Both the position numbers and the translations under genes were made by a program. DNA of 64,000 bases from Flavobacteriales bacterium UBA3364 (lineage in GTDB: Bacteria; Bacteroidota; Bacteroidia; Flavobacteriales_F; PHOS-HE28): the NCBI GenBank assembly GCA_002360495.1, contig DEQO01000115.1, positions 9,060 through 73,059 on the forward strand, read 5' to 3'. The notes under the pieces are model-generated. The model ran no database searches, was not told the origin of the DNA, and saw nothing but the letters and a program-made list of their open reading frames with translations. Position 1 is the first letter of the stretch, and each line of letters starts with the position of its first letter. This document shows positions 1-7,293 of this stretch, piece by piece.

Positions 1-114
1 ACATTGACAGCGGTCGTACTGCACGCTGCGACCGCTGATCCCGTGCGTTATCCAGCGCCGGCCTGTGCGCATCAAGCGTGGGTCACGGATCGGGCGGGGA
101 GGCATGGGGCTCAT
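1..114 (-). CDS. partial hypothetical protein, cut by window edge
   Basis: An ATG 12 bases after the stop of the preceding leftward gene opens a frame that stays open to base 1, giving 38 Arg/Pro-rich residues. Position and spacing fit the next gene of the operon, but the fragment is too short to recognise. Confidence 0.35.
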   Translation of the reverse strand, partial: MSPMPPRPIRDPRLMRTGRRWITHGISGRSVQYDRCQC

Positions 115-126
115 GTCAGGACCTGT

Positions 127-474
127 TCACCATTGCACACCACCGCGTTTCTCGAAAGCCTCCTGGATCTCGCGGCGCATCTCCTTCACCTCCGGCACGT
201 ACTGCGGCAGGCGAGGCGTGTTCCTGTATGCCGTGGCGGCCGTGAAGGGGAACAGTTGCTTCAGCAACGTGGCCAGCACGCGCAGTTCATCCACCGGCGT
301 GGGCACCCACTGCCTGGACAAAGTCCCGGTATGCACCACATCATCACAGCGCATGCGATAATCGAAATCGCAAAAGCCACCAACGGGCACACCCACGGCC
401 ATCAGCCGCACGTGCACCTTCACGTACACGCCCTGATTCTGCAGATGTATGGTGGTGATGATGCTCATGCTCAC
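127..474 (-). CDS. hypothetical protein, 115 aa
   Basis: Unrecognised. The GTG at 474 forms a GTGA overlap with the stop of the upstream 64-aa gene; an ATG two codons later (468) is the alternative start. The N-terminal third is beta-rich, and the C-terminus is a charged helix of the type VPEVKEMRREIQEAF. It is last but one of the genes in the coupled run that starts with the coiled-coil and VWA genes at 3.0-1.7 kb. Confidence 0.55.
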   Translation of the reverse strand: MSMSIITTIHLQNQGVYVKVHVRLMAVGVPVGGFCDFDYRMRCDDVVHTGTLSRQWVPTPVDELRVLATLLKQLFPFTAATAYRNTPRLPQYVPEVKEMRREIQEAFEKRGGVQW

Positions 475-665
475 ATGCCTTTCAAAAAGTCCGCCCAGCT
501 GCGTTCCACTTCATCCAGCTGGTATTGCACATCCACCTTGCGCAGGTAAAGCGCCACCGGCTTCGGCGGATGCCGCTTCACCCACCGCGCGCGCAGCCAT
601 TGGGCTCTTTCGATCCGCTCAGCACGCGCCGTCCGTACCCGCCTCCTGTTCCGGTGACCGATCAT
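471..665 (-). CDS. hypothetical basic protein, 64 aa
   Basis: Small Arg-rich protein with no recognised family. The start ATG overlaps the stop of the PurA/PurZ-like gene by ATGA, and its own stop overlaps the next start, so it is translationally coupled on both sides. The N-terminal 30 residues carry many Arg; the C-terminal half is amphipathic (LDEVERSWADFLK). The longer upstream-extended frame is a shadow of the PurA-like gene. Confidence 0.55.
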   Translation of the reverse strand: MIGHRNRRRVRTARAERIERAQWLRARWVKRHPPKPVALYLRKVDVQYQLDEVERSWADFLKGM

Positions 666-1732
666 GACTTGTACTCGATCACATCCTTCGCGCTGGGCCC
701 GTACGAGAGCAGCACCCGACCGAACGGCGTCTTCAACTTGTTCAACAGGTCCCGCACATCGATCTCGTACTGGTCCATGCAGGTGATCAGTAGATCGGCG
801 TTCTGGCTGCCATCGCACCGCATGGCGTACCGGAGCATCTCCGGATCCAGCGGCGCCGTGCGAAACTCTCCCTGGAAGCTGTGGCTCACGTTCGTCTCGT
901 CCGCGTTGTTCTTCAACACCACGGGCTTGCCATCGCCACCGCCCATCATAGGCCCGTTGCCGTGCCGCGTCTGGTAGCTGCGGGTCACGAACAGGGTCTT
1001 CATGGAACGTCCGCCGAATTCGCGGGCGTTCGTAGAAGTGGTATTCGACCGTGTCACATGCGGGAAGAAGCCGAACCGCTGGTCCAGCAAGACCCCCTGC
1101 GCACCTTCGAAGATCAACGGATGGAGAGCATCCCACATGAAAACGGTCGGCAGCACGGGCGCGAGCTTGATCGCCTCGTTGGCGGCGAGGAGGAAGGGGC
1201 GGGTGTCGATGTCAACGTCCATGCCCAGCCCCTTGTAGTACTCCTTGATGTAGTGGAGCTTCATCACCACCACACGTTCGCACAAGAGGTCCTGCAGGAA
1301 GAGGTGCCGGTGGTCCTCTTCGCGTTGTAGCGTGGCACCGAATCCCACACCGACCGACCCGTGCCGAACCGATCCTTCGCGGTCACGGTTGTAGGCGATA
1401 TCGTACGGCGTGGTCACCGGGCAAAGGGGATCGGCCACGAACACCGGATCCACGCCTTTATCCCGAAGGACCTGCCGCTCGTTCATGAATCCGATCGGCT
1501 CGAACGTGCACCACCTGCTCCACACCGTGGGCGCACCCAACAGGGTGCCGCTGCCGAAGTGCGAGAACACATGCCGCACACTATCGCGCACCACGGTATG
1601 CCCCGCTTGGTGGCCACCGTTGAAACGCACCACCACCGGGTGCAGGCCACCGGCCACGGCTTCGGAGCAAAGGAAGTCTGTGGCGAGTCCCTTTCCCTCG
1701 TCCCCGAAGCCAAGGCCAATGACAGCGATCAT
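662..1732 (-). CDS. adenylosuccinate synthetase homologue (short PurA / PurZ-like)
   Basis: 356 aa, about 70-80 residues shorter than cellular PurA. It has the P-loop-like GDEGKG (10-15) with the catalytic Asp kept, GGHQAGHT (39-46) with the catalytic His, FEGAQG (208-213) and a TRSNTTS-type loop (227-233). Differences from PurA: the TTGRGIGP segment reads SVGVGFGA (126-133), the guanine-binding TKxD reads TCMD (317-320), and the Arg-rich aspartate loop is reduced to EFRTAPLD (289-296). PurA joins aspartate to IMP using GTP. Phage PurZ joins it to dGMP on the way to 2-aminoadenine, usually with the Asp of GDEGKG replaced; the PurZ0 variants are more PurA-like. This gene could be either. The start overlaps the VWA gene stop (ATGA). 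A DatZ-like HD gene lies 26 kb upstream in the block. Confidence 0.85.
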   Translation of the reverse strand: MIAVIGLGFGDEGKGLATDFLCSEAVAGGLHPVVVRFNGGHQAGHTVVRDSVRHVFSHFGSGTLLGAPTVWSRWCTFEPIGFMNERQVLRDKGVDPVFVADPLCPVTTPYDIAYNRDREGSVRHGSVGVGFGATLQREEDHRHLFLQDLLCERVVVMKLHYIKEYYKGLGMDVDIDTRPFLLAANEAIKLAPVLPTVFMWDALHPLIFEGAQGVLLDQRFGFFPHVTRSNTTSTNAREFGGRSMKTLFVTRSYQTRHGNGPMMGGGDGKPVVLKNNADETNVSHSFQGEFRTAPLDPEMLRYAMRCDGSQNADLLITCMDQYEIDVRDLLNKLKTPFGRVLLSYGPSAKDVIEYKS

Positions 1733-2610
1733 AGCATTTCCTCGTGCGTGCCCTCGGGGGCGTTCGACACTGGAGCGCTCGGCGAGGGGGGCGCCTGTTG
1801 CGTCACCGCGCTGGTATGCCGCAGGATCAACGACGCGATCACCGAAGGCACCGCGGTATGATCCTGGATCAGCACCAGGTTCTGACCCATCAGCTGCCGC
1901 CATCCATCATCGCAGGTCCTGTGTCCGTGTTCGATGAAGATGTGGTACACGTGGTTGCTCTTCTGCGCCTCGGCAAGCAACACCTCCTTGGTGAAGTTGC
2001 CTTGCGCGGCTGCCGACGAACCCATGATCGCCTGCACCGCCGATGCCGGCAGGTTGGGTAGGCAGGGCTCATCACCGATGGTGATCACGAAACCCTTCTG
2101 GCCGCGCTTCTCGAACGCATCGGTCCGCACGTGGTGCGCAGCGAAGTACCAGGCCAGCATGTAGCTCTCGCCGGCATTGCCACCGCCACCGCTCTCCAGG
2201 TAGGTGCGGGTGAGCCACATGTCCAGCTCAGCATCGCCGCTCTCGAACTGCGCCACCTGAAGGGGGAAATTGTCGCACTCGTGATCACCGACCGCGCCGA
2301 ACATCAGCGCGGCATCGGGCACGCCGTTCTGGATCAACGTGCTCATCAGGTGCGGGAGGCCCGTCTTGATCAGCTCGTGGGGGATATGGCCCATGCTGCC
2401 CGTCACATCCAGGTACAGTTGTATGGGTGTGGCGTTGGCATGCGCCGCCGAATCGCGGCACTCGCGGAAGACGACCCCGCGCGGCAACATCAGCTCATGC
2501 GCCGTGCGCAACTTCTGTTGGGTGAACACCTCTTCGCGCGGAGCGCTGCGGTAGTTCATTCGTTCCGACCGCTCTTCGCGGTCGCTGGTGGAATAGCTGC
2601 TGTAGCCCAT
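1729..2610 (-). CDS. von Willebrand factor A-like protein
   Basis: 293 aa. A VWA fold is suggested by LYLDVTGSMG (65-74), a MIDAS-type DxTxS-like metal site, with further acidic conserved points at GAVGDHECDN and the Gly-rich ESGGGGNAGES segment. The region after about 265 is low-complexity Pro/Ser/Thr. It has no signal peptide or membrane segment, so it should be cytoplasmic. It lies 2 bases after the coiled-coil gene, and its stop overlaps the start of the PurA/PurZ-like gene. VWA proteins commonly act as metal-dependent scaffolds, often with an AAA+ partner, but none is adjacent here. Function unknown. Confidence 0.75.
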   Translation of the reverse strand: MGYSSYSTSDREERSERMNYRSAPREEVFTQQKLRTAHELMLPRGVVFRECRDSAAHANATPIQLYLDVTGSMGHIPHELIKTGLPHLMSTLIQNGVPDAALMFGAVGDHECDNFPLQVAQFESGDAELDMWLTRTYLESGGGGNAGESYMLAWYFAAHHVRTDAFEKRGQKGFVITIGDEPCLPNLPASAVQAIMGSSAAAQGNFTKEVLLAEAQKSNHVYHIFIEHGHRTCDDGWRQLMGQNLVLIQDHTAVPSVIASLILRHTSAVTQQAPPSPSAPVSNAPEGTHEEML

Positions 2611-2612
2611 GT

Positions 2613-2978
2613 TCAGTTCGCTTCTTTGAAGAGGTGGTTGTAGCGTTCACGGGCGATCTCGATCTTGATCTCGAGGTTGCGGATGTCGATGCCCAGCTTG
2701 ATGTCCTTGGCCACGAACTCCGCCGCATTGAAATCCGCCGCCAGTTCCAGGCTGTCGGTGGTGCGAGGGCTCATATCCAACATGGCTTCCCGGTTACGTT
2801 TGAGTTGCTTGATCTCCACTTCGAGATCCTCCACCATTCGCTTGTAGATCATCTCCGCCGACTCGCTGATCGCGATCGCGCGGTCTTCCTTGATCTTCTT
2901 GTTGTTCCGGACCAGGCTCTTGGCAAAAGCGCCCTTCATGTTGTCCAGGATCGTGTGATCGTTGTTCTCTTCGGCCAT
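2613..2978 (-). CDS. coiled-coil phage protein, 121 aa
   Basis: Predicted almost entirely helical and charged: DRAIAISESAEMIYKRMVED followed by EVEIKQLKRNREAMLDM and a C-terminal helix ending ARERYNHLFKEAN. The DSLELAADFNAAEFVAKDI segment looks like a short conserved turn. It opens the trio coiled-coil / VWA / PurA-like, whose genes are 2 bp apart or overlapping. It may bind the VWA protein, an inference from coupling only. Confidence 0.6.
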   Translation of the reverse strand: MAEENNDHTILDNMKGAFAKSLVRNNKKIKEDRAIAISESAEMIYKRMVEDLEVEIKQLKRNREAMLDMSPRTTDSLELAADFNAAEFVAKDIKLGIDIRNLEIKIEIARERYNHLFKEAN

Positions 2979-3033
2979 TGGAATTGGGTTGTTGGTTGTT
3001 CTTATCAGCGACGGTCACGCCTCGGCTGCGGTC

Positions 3034-3053
3034 ATTCCCGCGAAGGCGGGAAT
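3034..3053. repeat. palindromic repeat, family A copy 1
   Basis: Perfect palindrome with core CCCGCGAAGGCGGG and A/T-rich ends in the 102-bp gap between two leftward genes. The same core recurs at 4452, 30,152, 31,389 and, diverged and inverted, near 41,281. A GC-rich half-copy of the arms continues to about 3,085. Confidence 0.85.
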
Positions 3054-3080
3054 CCGGGCTTCCGCAGCCCGCCCCGTCGT

Positions 3081-3488
3081 TCATGGTTGTTCTGCTGTAC
3101 TCGTCAGGATCGCCCAAGCCTTGCCATTGTCCGTCTCAGCCTCGGTGGGCGTCTTGGCCACCACCCAGGAGTTGCTTTTCTTCACCGGACCGATGTCCTC
3201 CACAATGGCGTTGCGCAGGATCACACTGGCGAAGAGCGCACCACCATTGGTCGCCTTGCGCAGTTCGAAACCATCGGCCTTGTTGAAGGCCAGGTACCAT
3301 TCCTTGGCATTGGTGTCGTGCAGGAGCTCCACGCGGTCGCCCACCCTGGCACCGATCAGCTCCATCAACGCCTTGTTCAGGCGGAACGACCCGATGTCGC
3401 GCATGCTGAGCACGGGATCTTTCACGGAAAGCCCGTGGGACAACCGGGCGTTCTTCATGTTGTAGCGAGTGAGTGCGGGCTTCTTCAT
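3081..3488 (-). CDS. hypothetical phage protein, 135 aa
   Basis: Cytoplasmic, mixed alpha/beta. The central segment SFRLNKALMELIGARVGDRV followed by a tryptophan-containing strand (KEWYLAF) matches a recurrent layout in small Bacteroidota phage proteins, where a helix-loop precedes GD-V and a W-Y strand; their role is unknown. It lies 6 bp after the stop of the zinc-ribbon gene. Start ATG at 3488. Confidence 0.55.
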   Translation of the reverse strand: MKKPALTRYNMKNARLSHGLSVKDPVLSMRDIGSFRLNKALMELIGARVGDRVELLHDTNAKEWYLAFNKADGFELRKATNGGALFASVILRNAIVEDIGPVKKSNSWVVAKTPTEAETDNGKAWAILTSTAEQP

Positions 3489-3494
3489 GGTCGT

Positions 3495-4088
3495 TCAATT
3501 CATAGCCTCCAGCGGGAAGCGGTAGTTCTTCTGTATCCACTCCAGGAGGGCGGTCTCAACGGGCAGCCAATCCACGTAGGGTCGGCTGTAGTGCCCACGG
3601 TGCCACTCATCCCATTCATCGGTGTCGATGTCCGGCTCGTGCTCGCAATCCACCTCGATGCCACCCGCCAGCACATCTGCCTTCGGGTCATGTGCATCCT
3701 GTTGCCACTCGTACACCTGCACGAGTAGCTGGCCGCCGCATATCGGGCACCGCGGGTTCCGCATCTTGAATACGTGGTTCATGGGCACCAGCTTGCGCTG
3801 AAACACCTCCACATGGTCCTGCACCAGATCCACAACCTTCAGCAGCTCACCGATGGCCATTGCGCTACGCTCCGGAGCAAGGCGCACCAGCTCACCCACC
3901 TTGGCAGCGGAGTGTTCCAGTCCGAGCAAGGCAGCCGTCGCATTAGCCGTGGCGAACTCGATCGACAGACTAGCACTGTTAAGCCTTGAAAAGAACTGGC
4001 CGAGCCGTTGTTGCTGCCGCAACGCCTGCACCCGCAACGCCTTCCTGCGCCGCTTGCTGGTCAACCGGGGTGTGCGGCTCTTTCTCAT
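3495..4088 (-). CDS. hypothetical protein with CPxCGG zinc-binding motif
   Basis: 197 aa. Basic Arg/Lys-rich N-terminus (1-30), a helical middle, then RCPICGGQLLV (about 113-123) offering one CxxC pair. The C-terminal part is acidic and Trp-rich (DEWDEWHRGHY). A second Cys at IEVDCEHEP might complete a metal site with His. The start overlaps the AP2-domain gene stop by 4 bases, so the pair is coupled. Function unknown. Confidence 0.5.
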   Translation of the reverse strand: MRKSRTPRLTSKRRRKALRVQALRQQQRLGQFFSRLNSASLSIEFATANATAALLGLEHSAAKVGELVRLAPERSAMAIGELLKVVDLVQDHVEVFQRKLVPMNHVFKMRNPRCPICGGQLLVQVYEWQQDAHDPKADVLAGGIEVDCEHEPDIDTDEWDEWHRGHYSRPYVDWLPVETALLEWIQKNYRFPLEAMN

Positions 4089-4363
4089 GCTGCTGTGCCC
4101 ACGGGTTTCAGGATGTTCAATGCGATCGGCAACTTCAGCTCGATCACGCGGCGGTCAAAGGCGATCGCCGCCTCACGCTCGGTGGCGAACCCACCCAGGC
4201 GCTCGCGGTGGCCATGGGTATACAGCCGGGCGTTCCACGGCTTCTTGCTCGGGTACTTACGCCCCCAGCCCCGCACGAACGCTTCGTAGAACACGCCACG
4301 GAACGTCGACCGCTTCCGTGGTGCCTTGCCGGTAATTACCGCCGTGCTCATGCCACGAAACAA
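4085..4363 (-). CDS. AP2/ERF-like DNA-binding protein
   Basis: 92 aa. Residues 21-83 match the AP2 fold: FRGVFYE, a Trp in the second strand (RGWGRK), W-A-RLYTHG as third strand, LGGFATEREAAIAFDRRVIE as helix and a closing ALN. In phages AP2 domains occur as stand-alone DNA binders or attached to HNH endonucleases; here it is free-standing. It is the last gene before a 168-bp repeat-filled gap, so a promoter may lie there. ATG at 4363, or 4351. Confidence 0.75.
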   Translation of the reverse strand: MFRGMSTAVITGKAPRKRSTFRGVFYEAFVRGWGRKYPSKKPWNARLYTHGHRERLGGFATEREAAIAFDRRVIELKLPIALNILKPVGTAA

Positions 4364-4382
4364 CCGCCCGGTGAACGCACCT

Positions 4383-4433
4383 CAGGGCACGCGGGTCGGC
4401 TCCCAGGGCACGGCAGGGGAGTGGCATGCCCTC
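4383..4433. repeat. interspersed repeat, family B copy 1
   Basis: About 51 bp, from CAGGGCACG to GGCATGCCCTC, nearly identical to 16,913-16,963 and 31,751-31,802. It has an internal inverted symmetry (AGGGCA / TGCCCT). It sits next to family A and family E sequences in the same intergenic gap. Confidence 0.85.
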
Positions 4434-4443
4434 GGTTCCTCTC

Positions 4444-4500
4444 GGACGGTCACTCCCGCGAAGGCGGGAGTCTCGTGGAGCGCAGCCCACCGGACCGTCC
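4444..4500. repeat. palindromic repeat, family A copy 2 (long form)
   Basis: Bounded by GGACGGT and its inverted partner ACCGTCC, with the core ACTCCCGCGAAGGCGGGAGT. Almost identical to 30,145-30,200; only a few bases differ. A truncated family E motif (AAGCAAAAGGTGGAAGG) follows at 4504-4520, next to the stop of the upstream gene. Confidence 0.85.
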
Positions 4501-4531
4501 TCTAAGCAAAAGGTGGAAGGGACAAGGTCGT

Positions 4532-5083
4532 TCAGCTGGTGATGTACCTGATCAACCCATCCGCCCACCTCACCTCCAGCAAACACACCTCCTGGTACAC
4601 GTACCGCAGCGAAGGGTCGCGGTGGTCATAGATCATCACCGCATACTTCTTCAGGAACCCCACCGAAGGCACCTCGCCGAAATGCCGTTTGAACTGCGCA
4701 GTGAGCACCGCCTCGATGTTTCGGCCGTGTTCCCGCAAGAGGTCCTCCAGCCGTTTGTGGGGCGCGGGTTTGTCGTGCATGTCCTTCAGGCGATCGATGG
4801 ACTCGTTCCACACCGACTCGGGGGTTTGGTGGATCCTGAACAGATCATCGAACTGTGCACGGCCTCGTTCTCCATAGAGCGACGAGATGTCCTTGATATC
4901 CACGGTCGGCTTTGACGCCTTCAGGGCAAAGTCGATCGCATCGCTCAGATCGGTGCTCTGCTGAAGCCGCTTGATCTGATCGCGGTACTGCGCAGCCAGC
5001 TCGTAGAACTCCGCTCGCTCAGCACGCTTGCGCAGCTCGTCAAGCTGCACAATGCGCCGCGCGGTTTTCTGGTCCTTGGTCAT
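4532..5083 (-). CDS. hypothetical protein with UvrB/UvrC-like N-terminal helix pair
   Basis: 183 aa. The N-terminal RIVQLDELRKRAERAEFYELAAQYRD(Q)I stretch has the spacing of a UVR-type helical hairpin (E/A-F-E-x-AA-x-xRD-x-I), usually a protein-interaction module. The rest is mixed alpha/beta (VGFLKKYAVMIYDH near the end) without known motifs. Start ATG 5083 overlaps the stop of the upstream small membrane protein; an earlier in-frame ATG would overlap it deeply and is rejected. Confidence 0.55.
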   Translation of the reverse strand: MTKDQKTARRIVQLDELRKRAERAEFYELAAQYRDQIKRLQQSTDLSDAIDFALKASKPTVDIKDISSLYGERGRAQFDDLFRIHQTPESVWNESIDRLKDMHDKPAPHKRLEDLLREHGRNIEAVLTAQFKRHFGEVPSVGFLKKYAVMIYDHRDPSLRYVYQEVCLLEVRWADGLIRYITS

Positions 5084-5286
5084 AGTTCGAGCTCGGACAG
5101 GAACAACTGTTCGGAAACGTCGCATAGCAAGGCCCATGCACCACGGAAGGTGGCTCGATGCTCGCCCGGCGGCTCACCGAACAGCTTGCAGAAGAGCACC
5201 ACCAACACGAGGGCCACGGCGAGCATGATCACTGTAGGTACCGCGAACGTCCAGCGCAACAGGGTGTAGAAGAACGTGTGTTTCAT
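5080..5286 (-). CDS. small single-pass membrane protein, 68 aa
   Basis: Residues 13-35 (about FAVPTVIMLAVALVLVVLF) form one strong transmembrane helix, with a short N-terminal tail and a soluble acidic tail ending SELEL. No recognised family. Coupled by 4-base overlaps to both neighbours. Confidence 0.6.
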   Translation of the reverse strand: MKHTFFYTLLRWTFAVPTVIMLAVALVLVVLFCKLFGEPPGEHRATFRGAWALLCDVSEQLFLSELEL

Positions 5287-5729
5287 GGGCAGGTCTTGTG
5301 TTTGCCGATCAGGATCCGCCGCGGCTTGCCGCCATTGCGATGGCCAACGATGCCATCCGCCTCCATCTGGTCCAACAAGCGAGCTGCGCGGAAGTAACCC
5401 ACCTTCAACTTCCGCTGGAGGTAGGAGATGCTGGCCACGCCATCATCGAGTACCAGGTCGATCGCAGGCAGATACAAGAGGTGGTCTTCTGGCTCGGTGA
5501 GCATGTCCGCAGTCAAGTGCGCGCTTGCGAACAACTTCTGGGCTTTGTGCAGGTCCTTCACCACGAACTCCACGCCGAGGACATACTTCTCCGAGATCTG
5601 CTCACAGCTCAGGCCCGATAGGTAACGCTCACGCAGCACAAAGCCATAGGGCTGTTCGATCTGGCGCGCCACATCCGCAATGGAATTCCACGGGACCGTG
5701 TACACGTGCTCTGTGTTCTTCTGTGCCAT
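5283..5729 (-). CDS. FtsK gamma-like winged-helix protein with N-terminal sigma-4-like HTH
   Basis: 148 aa. Residues 85-141 closely follow the FtsK/SpoIIIE gamma domain: paired hydrophobic LYLPAIDLVLDDG, then SISYLQRKLKVGYFRAARLL, DQMEADGIVG and a wing ending NGGKPRRILI. In FtsK this domain reads oriented chromosomal sequences (KOPS). The N-terminal part (20-68), VLRERYLSGLSCEQISEKYV followed by a second helix, resembles sigma region 4 or another helix-turn-helix. No ATPase is present, so it is not a translocase; a DNA-sequence reader or transcriptional regulator is the likely role. The ATG at 5729 was chosen because a longer frame is a shadow of the primase zinc-ribbon gene. Confidence 0.8.
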   Translation of the reverse strand: MAQKNTEHVYTVPWNSIADVARQIEQPYGFVLRERYLSGLSCEQISEKYVLGVEFVVKDLHKAQKLFASAHLTADMLTEPEDHLLYLPAIDLVLDDGVASISYLQRKLKVGYFRAARLLDQMEADGIVGHRNGGKPRRILIGKHKTCP

Positions 5730-5740
5730 CTGTTGATGTA

Positions 5741-6028
5741 TTAAGGCAGCACGACTTTGTAAAGGTCCGCGATGTACCTGAGAGCCTCCGGATACGTCTT
5801 CCCGCAGATCTTCATCAAGTAGCCCACCGCCTGGCTGGCGCCAAGCCCGCACTTCCAGCACTTGGCCAGCTGCTTCGCCGGCACCACCTGCAGGCCATCG
5901 ATCTTCTTGCAATTGGGGCAGTTCACGGTATACACCTTGCCGCGCTGTGTAGCCCCGTGGATGTTCATGGCCACATCCTCGATGCGGGCCATGGCCTTCA
6001 GGTCGTTTACGATGTGATCGGGGATCAT
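5741..6028 (-). CDS. stand-alone primase-type zinc ribbon (CHC2-like)
   Basis: 95 aa. Zinc ribbon CPNC (about 37-40) and CWKC (57-60) flanked as in DnaG/phage primase zinc domains: YTVNCPNCKK, then KCWKCGLGASQAVGYLM and a closing helix YPEALRYIADLY. In primases this domain recognises the template start site. The polymerase/helicase partner may be the primase-helicase at 32.9-35.5 kb, which lacks an obvious N-terminal ribbon. Start overlaps are ATGA with the downstream neighbour at 6025. Confidence 0.75.
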   Translation of the reverse strand: MIPDHIVNDLKAMARIEDVAMNIHGATQRGKVYTVNCPNCKKIDGLQVVPAKQLAKCWKCGLGASQAVGYLMKICGKTYPEALRYIADLYKVVLP

Positions 6029-6270
6029 GCTCCTGTGATTTCGGGTTCAACTTTCTTGGCAGCTAGGGCTGCTTCCTGCTCTTGGTCTGCCCACTTCTCG
6101 TAGAAGCTACGCAACGTCTCCAGGTCCTTGTTCTCCCGGAGATGCCGGAGGTCGTCAAGCAGTTCCATCAATGAGGGATCAAGGTGCTTCCATTCGCGGC
6201 TGCGCTTGCACACTGCAGCAGCGCGCCGCAGTACACCCGGTAAACTGATTCGCATTTGAATTGTAGGCAT
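6025..6270 (-). CDS. hypothetical helical protein, 81 aa
   Basis: Charged helical protein (SLMELLDDLRHLRENKDLET) with no recognised family. Start ATG at 6270 lies 22 bp after the ASCH gene stop; upstream codons in the same frame belong to the antisense of that gene. Its stop overlaps the primase zinc-ribbon start. Confidence 0.5.
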   Translation of the reverse strand: MPTIQMRISLPGVLRRAAAVCKRSREWKHLDPSLMELLDDLRHLRENKDLETLRSFYEKWADQEQEAALAAKKVEPEITGA

Positions 6271-6292
6271 TTCTTCTGCGTTCAAGCGAGCG

Positions 6293-6874
6293 TTAGCGAA
6301 GCGCATCTGCGAAATCTGTGGATGCATTCTTGAGCGACACCACCCTGTTCTCCGCGCACTCGCTACACAGCCCTGGCTCCACCCATGCGCACCCCTCCGG
6401 ACAGCCCCGTGTATCCATGCACCCGCATTCCCGGCAACGCGGCTCAGGCTCAGGCATCGGTTCGGGCATGCGCCAGTACCAGATCCCTTGCATCCCCCGC
6501 GCGGGGAATGGCCCGATGGGCTGCACATCTTCCAGCACCAGGCCGAAGCGCGGCGTACGGCACTCGATCATGGCGGCTGGGCCATCTTCCGGTACGCACT
6601 TGCGGAAATCCTTCACCAGCGCTGTACAAAGGATCTCGCCCCGCGTATGCCAGATCGCACTGTCGCGGCTACTGCGGTGGAACTGCTCATCGGTAAGGAA
6701 CCGTGCAGCGGCGGCGTGGGCATCATAGTCCCACACCCTGCCGGCATGGATCCCGATGCGTAACCCCTTCAGGTTCGCGAACCGCGGATGCAGCCGTGTC
6801 TCAATGGTCTTCCAGCCAAGGGAAACCCAGCTGGCCCAGGGTTGTATCAGGGTGATGGTAGGGAGGGTTTTCAT
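6293..6874 (-). CDS. ASCH/PUA-like protein with Cys-rich tail
   Basis: 193 aa. The first 110 residues fit an ASCH domain: ITLIQPWASWVSLGWKTIE with the K-x-x-E-x-R nucleic-acid-facing pattern, then IHAGR and a closing RFGLVLEDV strand. ASCH domains bind RNA or modified nucleosides. Residues 147-173 form a Cys cluster (CRECGC ... CPEGCAWVEPGLCSEC) that recurs in the protein at 8362-8868, probably a zinc site. The start overlaps the neighbour's stop by ATGA. Confidence 0.75.
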   Translation of the reverse strand: MKTLPTITLIQPWASWVSLGWKTIETRLHPRFANLKGLRIGIHAGRVWDYDAHAAAARFLTDEQFHRSSRDSAIWHTRGEILCTALVKDFRKCVPEDGPAAMIECRTPRFGLVLEDVQPIGPFPARGMQGIWYWRMPEPMPEPEPRCRECGCMDTRGCPEGCAWVEPGLCSECAENRVVSLKNASTDFADALR

Positions 6875-7293
6875 GGGATATCGGTATAATAGAATTGCTG
6901 CCCGCACAACAGGCAGCTGTCGGTGTTCATGAGTTTGCCGGAGGGGAAGTCGCGCCGCATGGGCAAGACACCATCCCCGCAGCTGGGGCACTCGCTGCTG
7001 TGCGGTGAGTTGCCCACCCGCACCAGATCTGCGTGCCGCACCTGCTTCACATGCAGGTCCCGGTTCATGCCGGCCTTGTCAAGCTCCAGTAGATGCGTCG
7101 GCGAGAAGAGCCACGTGTGGAACGCCCCATCGGTGGCATTCGCATCCACCTCTGTGTAGCCTTTGAGGCGGCCCGTGAACTTTGTCAGCGCCTTCACCTT
7201 GGTGGCTGTGAACCACTGTTCCGGATCGGTCAGCAGGATGAACCGCTGCCCCACACGGAGCTCGCTGGCTTTGATGGTACAGGTGACGGTCAT
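6871..7293 (-). CDS. hypothetical protein with C-terminal zinc ribbon
   Basis: 140 aa. A beta-rich N-terminal half (SELRVGQRFILLTDPEQWF) resembles small phage beta-barrels. The C-terminus has two CxxC pairs, ECPSCGDG (about 105) and SCLLCGQQ (about 130), a plausible zinc ribbon. The ATG at 7293 overlaps the stop of the Rieske-motif gene, which supports the start. Confidence 0.55.
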   Translation of the reverse strand: MTVTCTIKASELRVGQRFILLTDPEQWFTATKVKALTKFTGRLKGYTEVDANATDGAFHTWLFSPTHLLELDKAGMNRDLHVKQVRHADLVRVGNSPHSSECPSCGDGVLPMRRDFPSGKLMNTDSCLLCGQQFYYTDIP

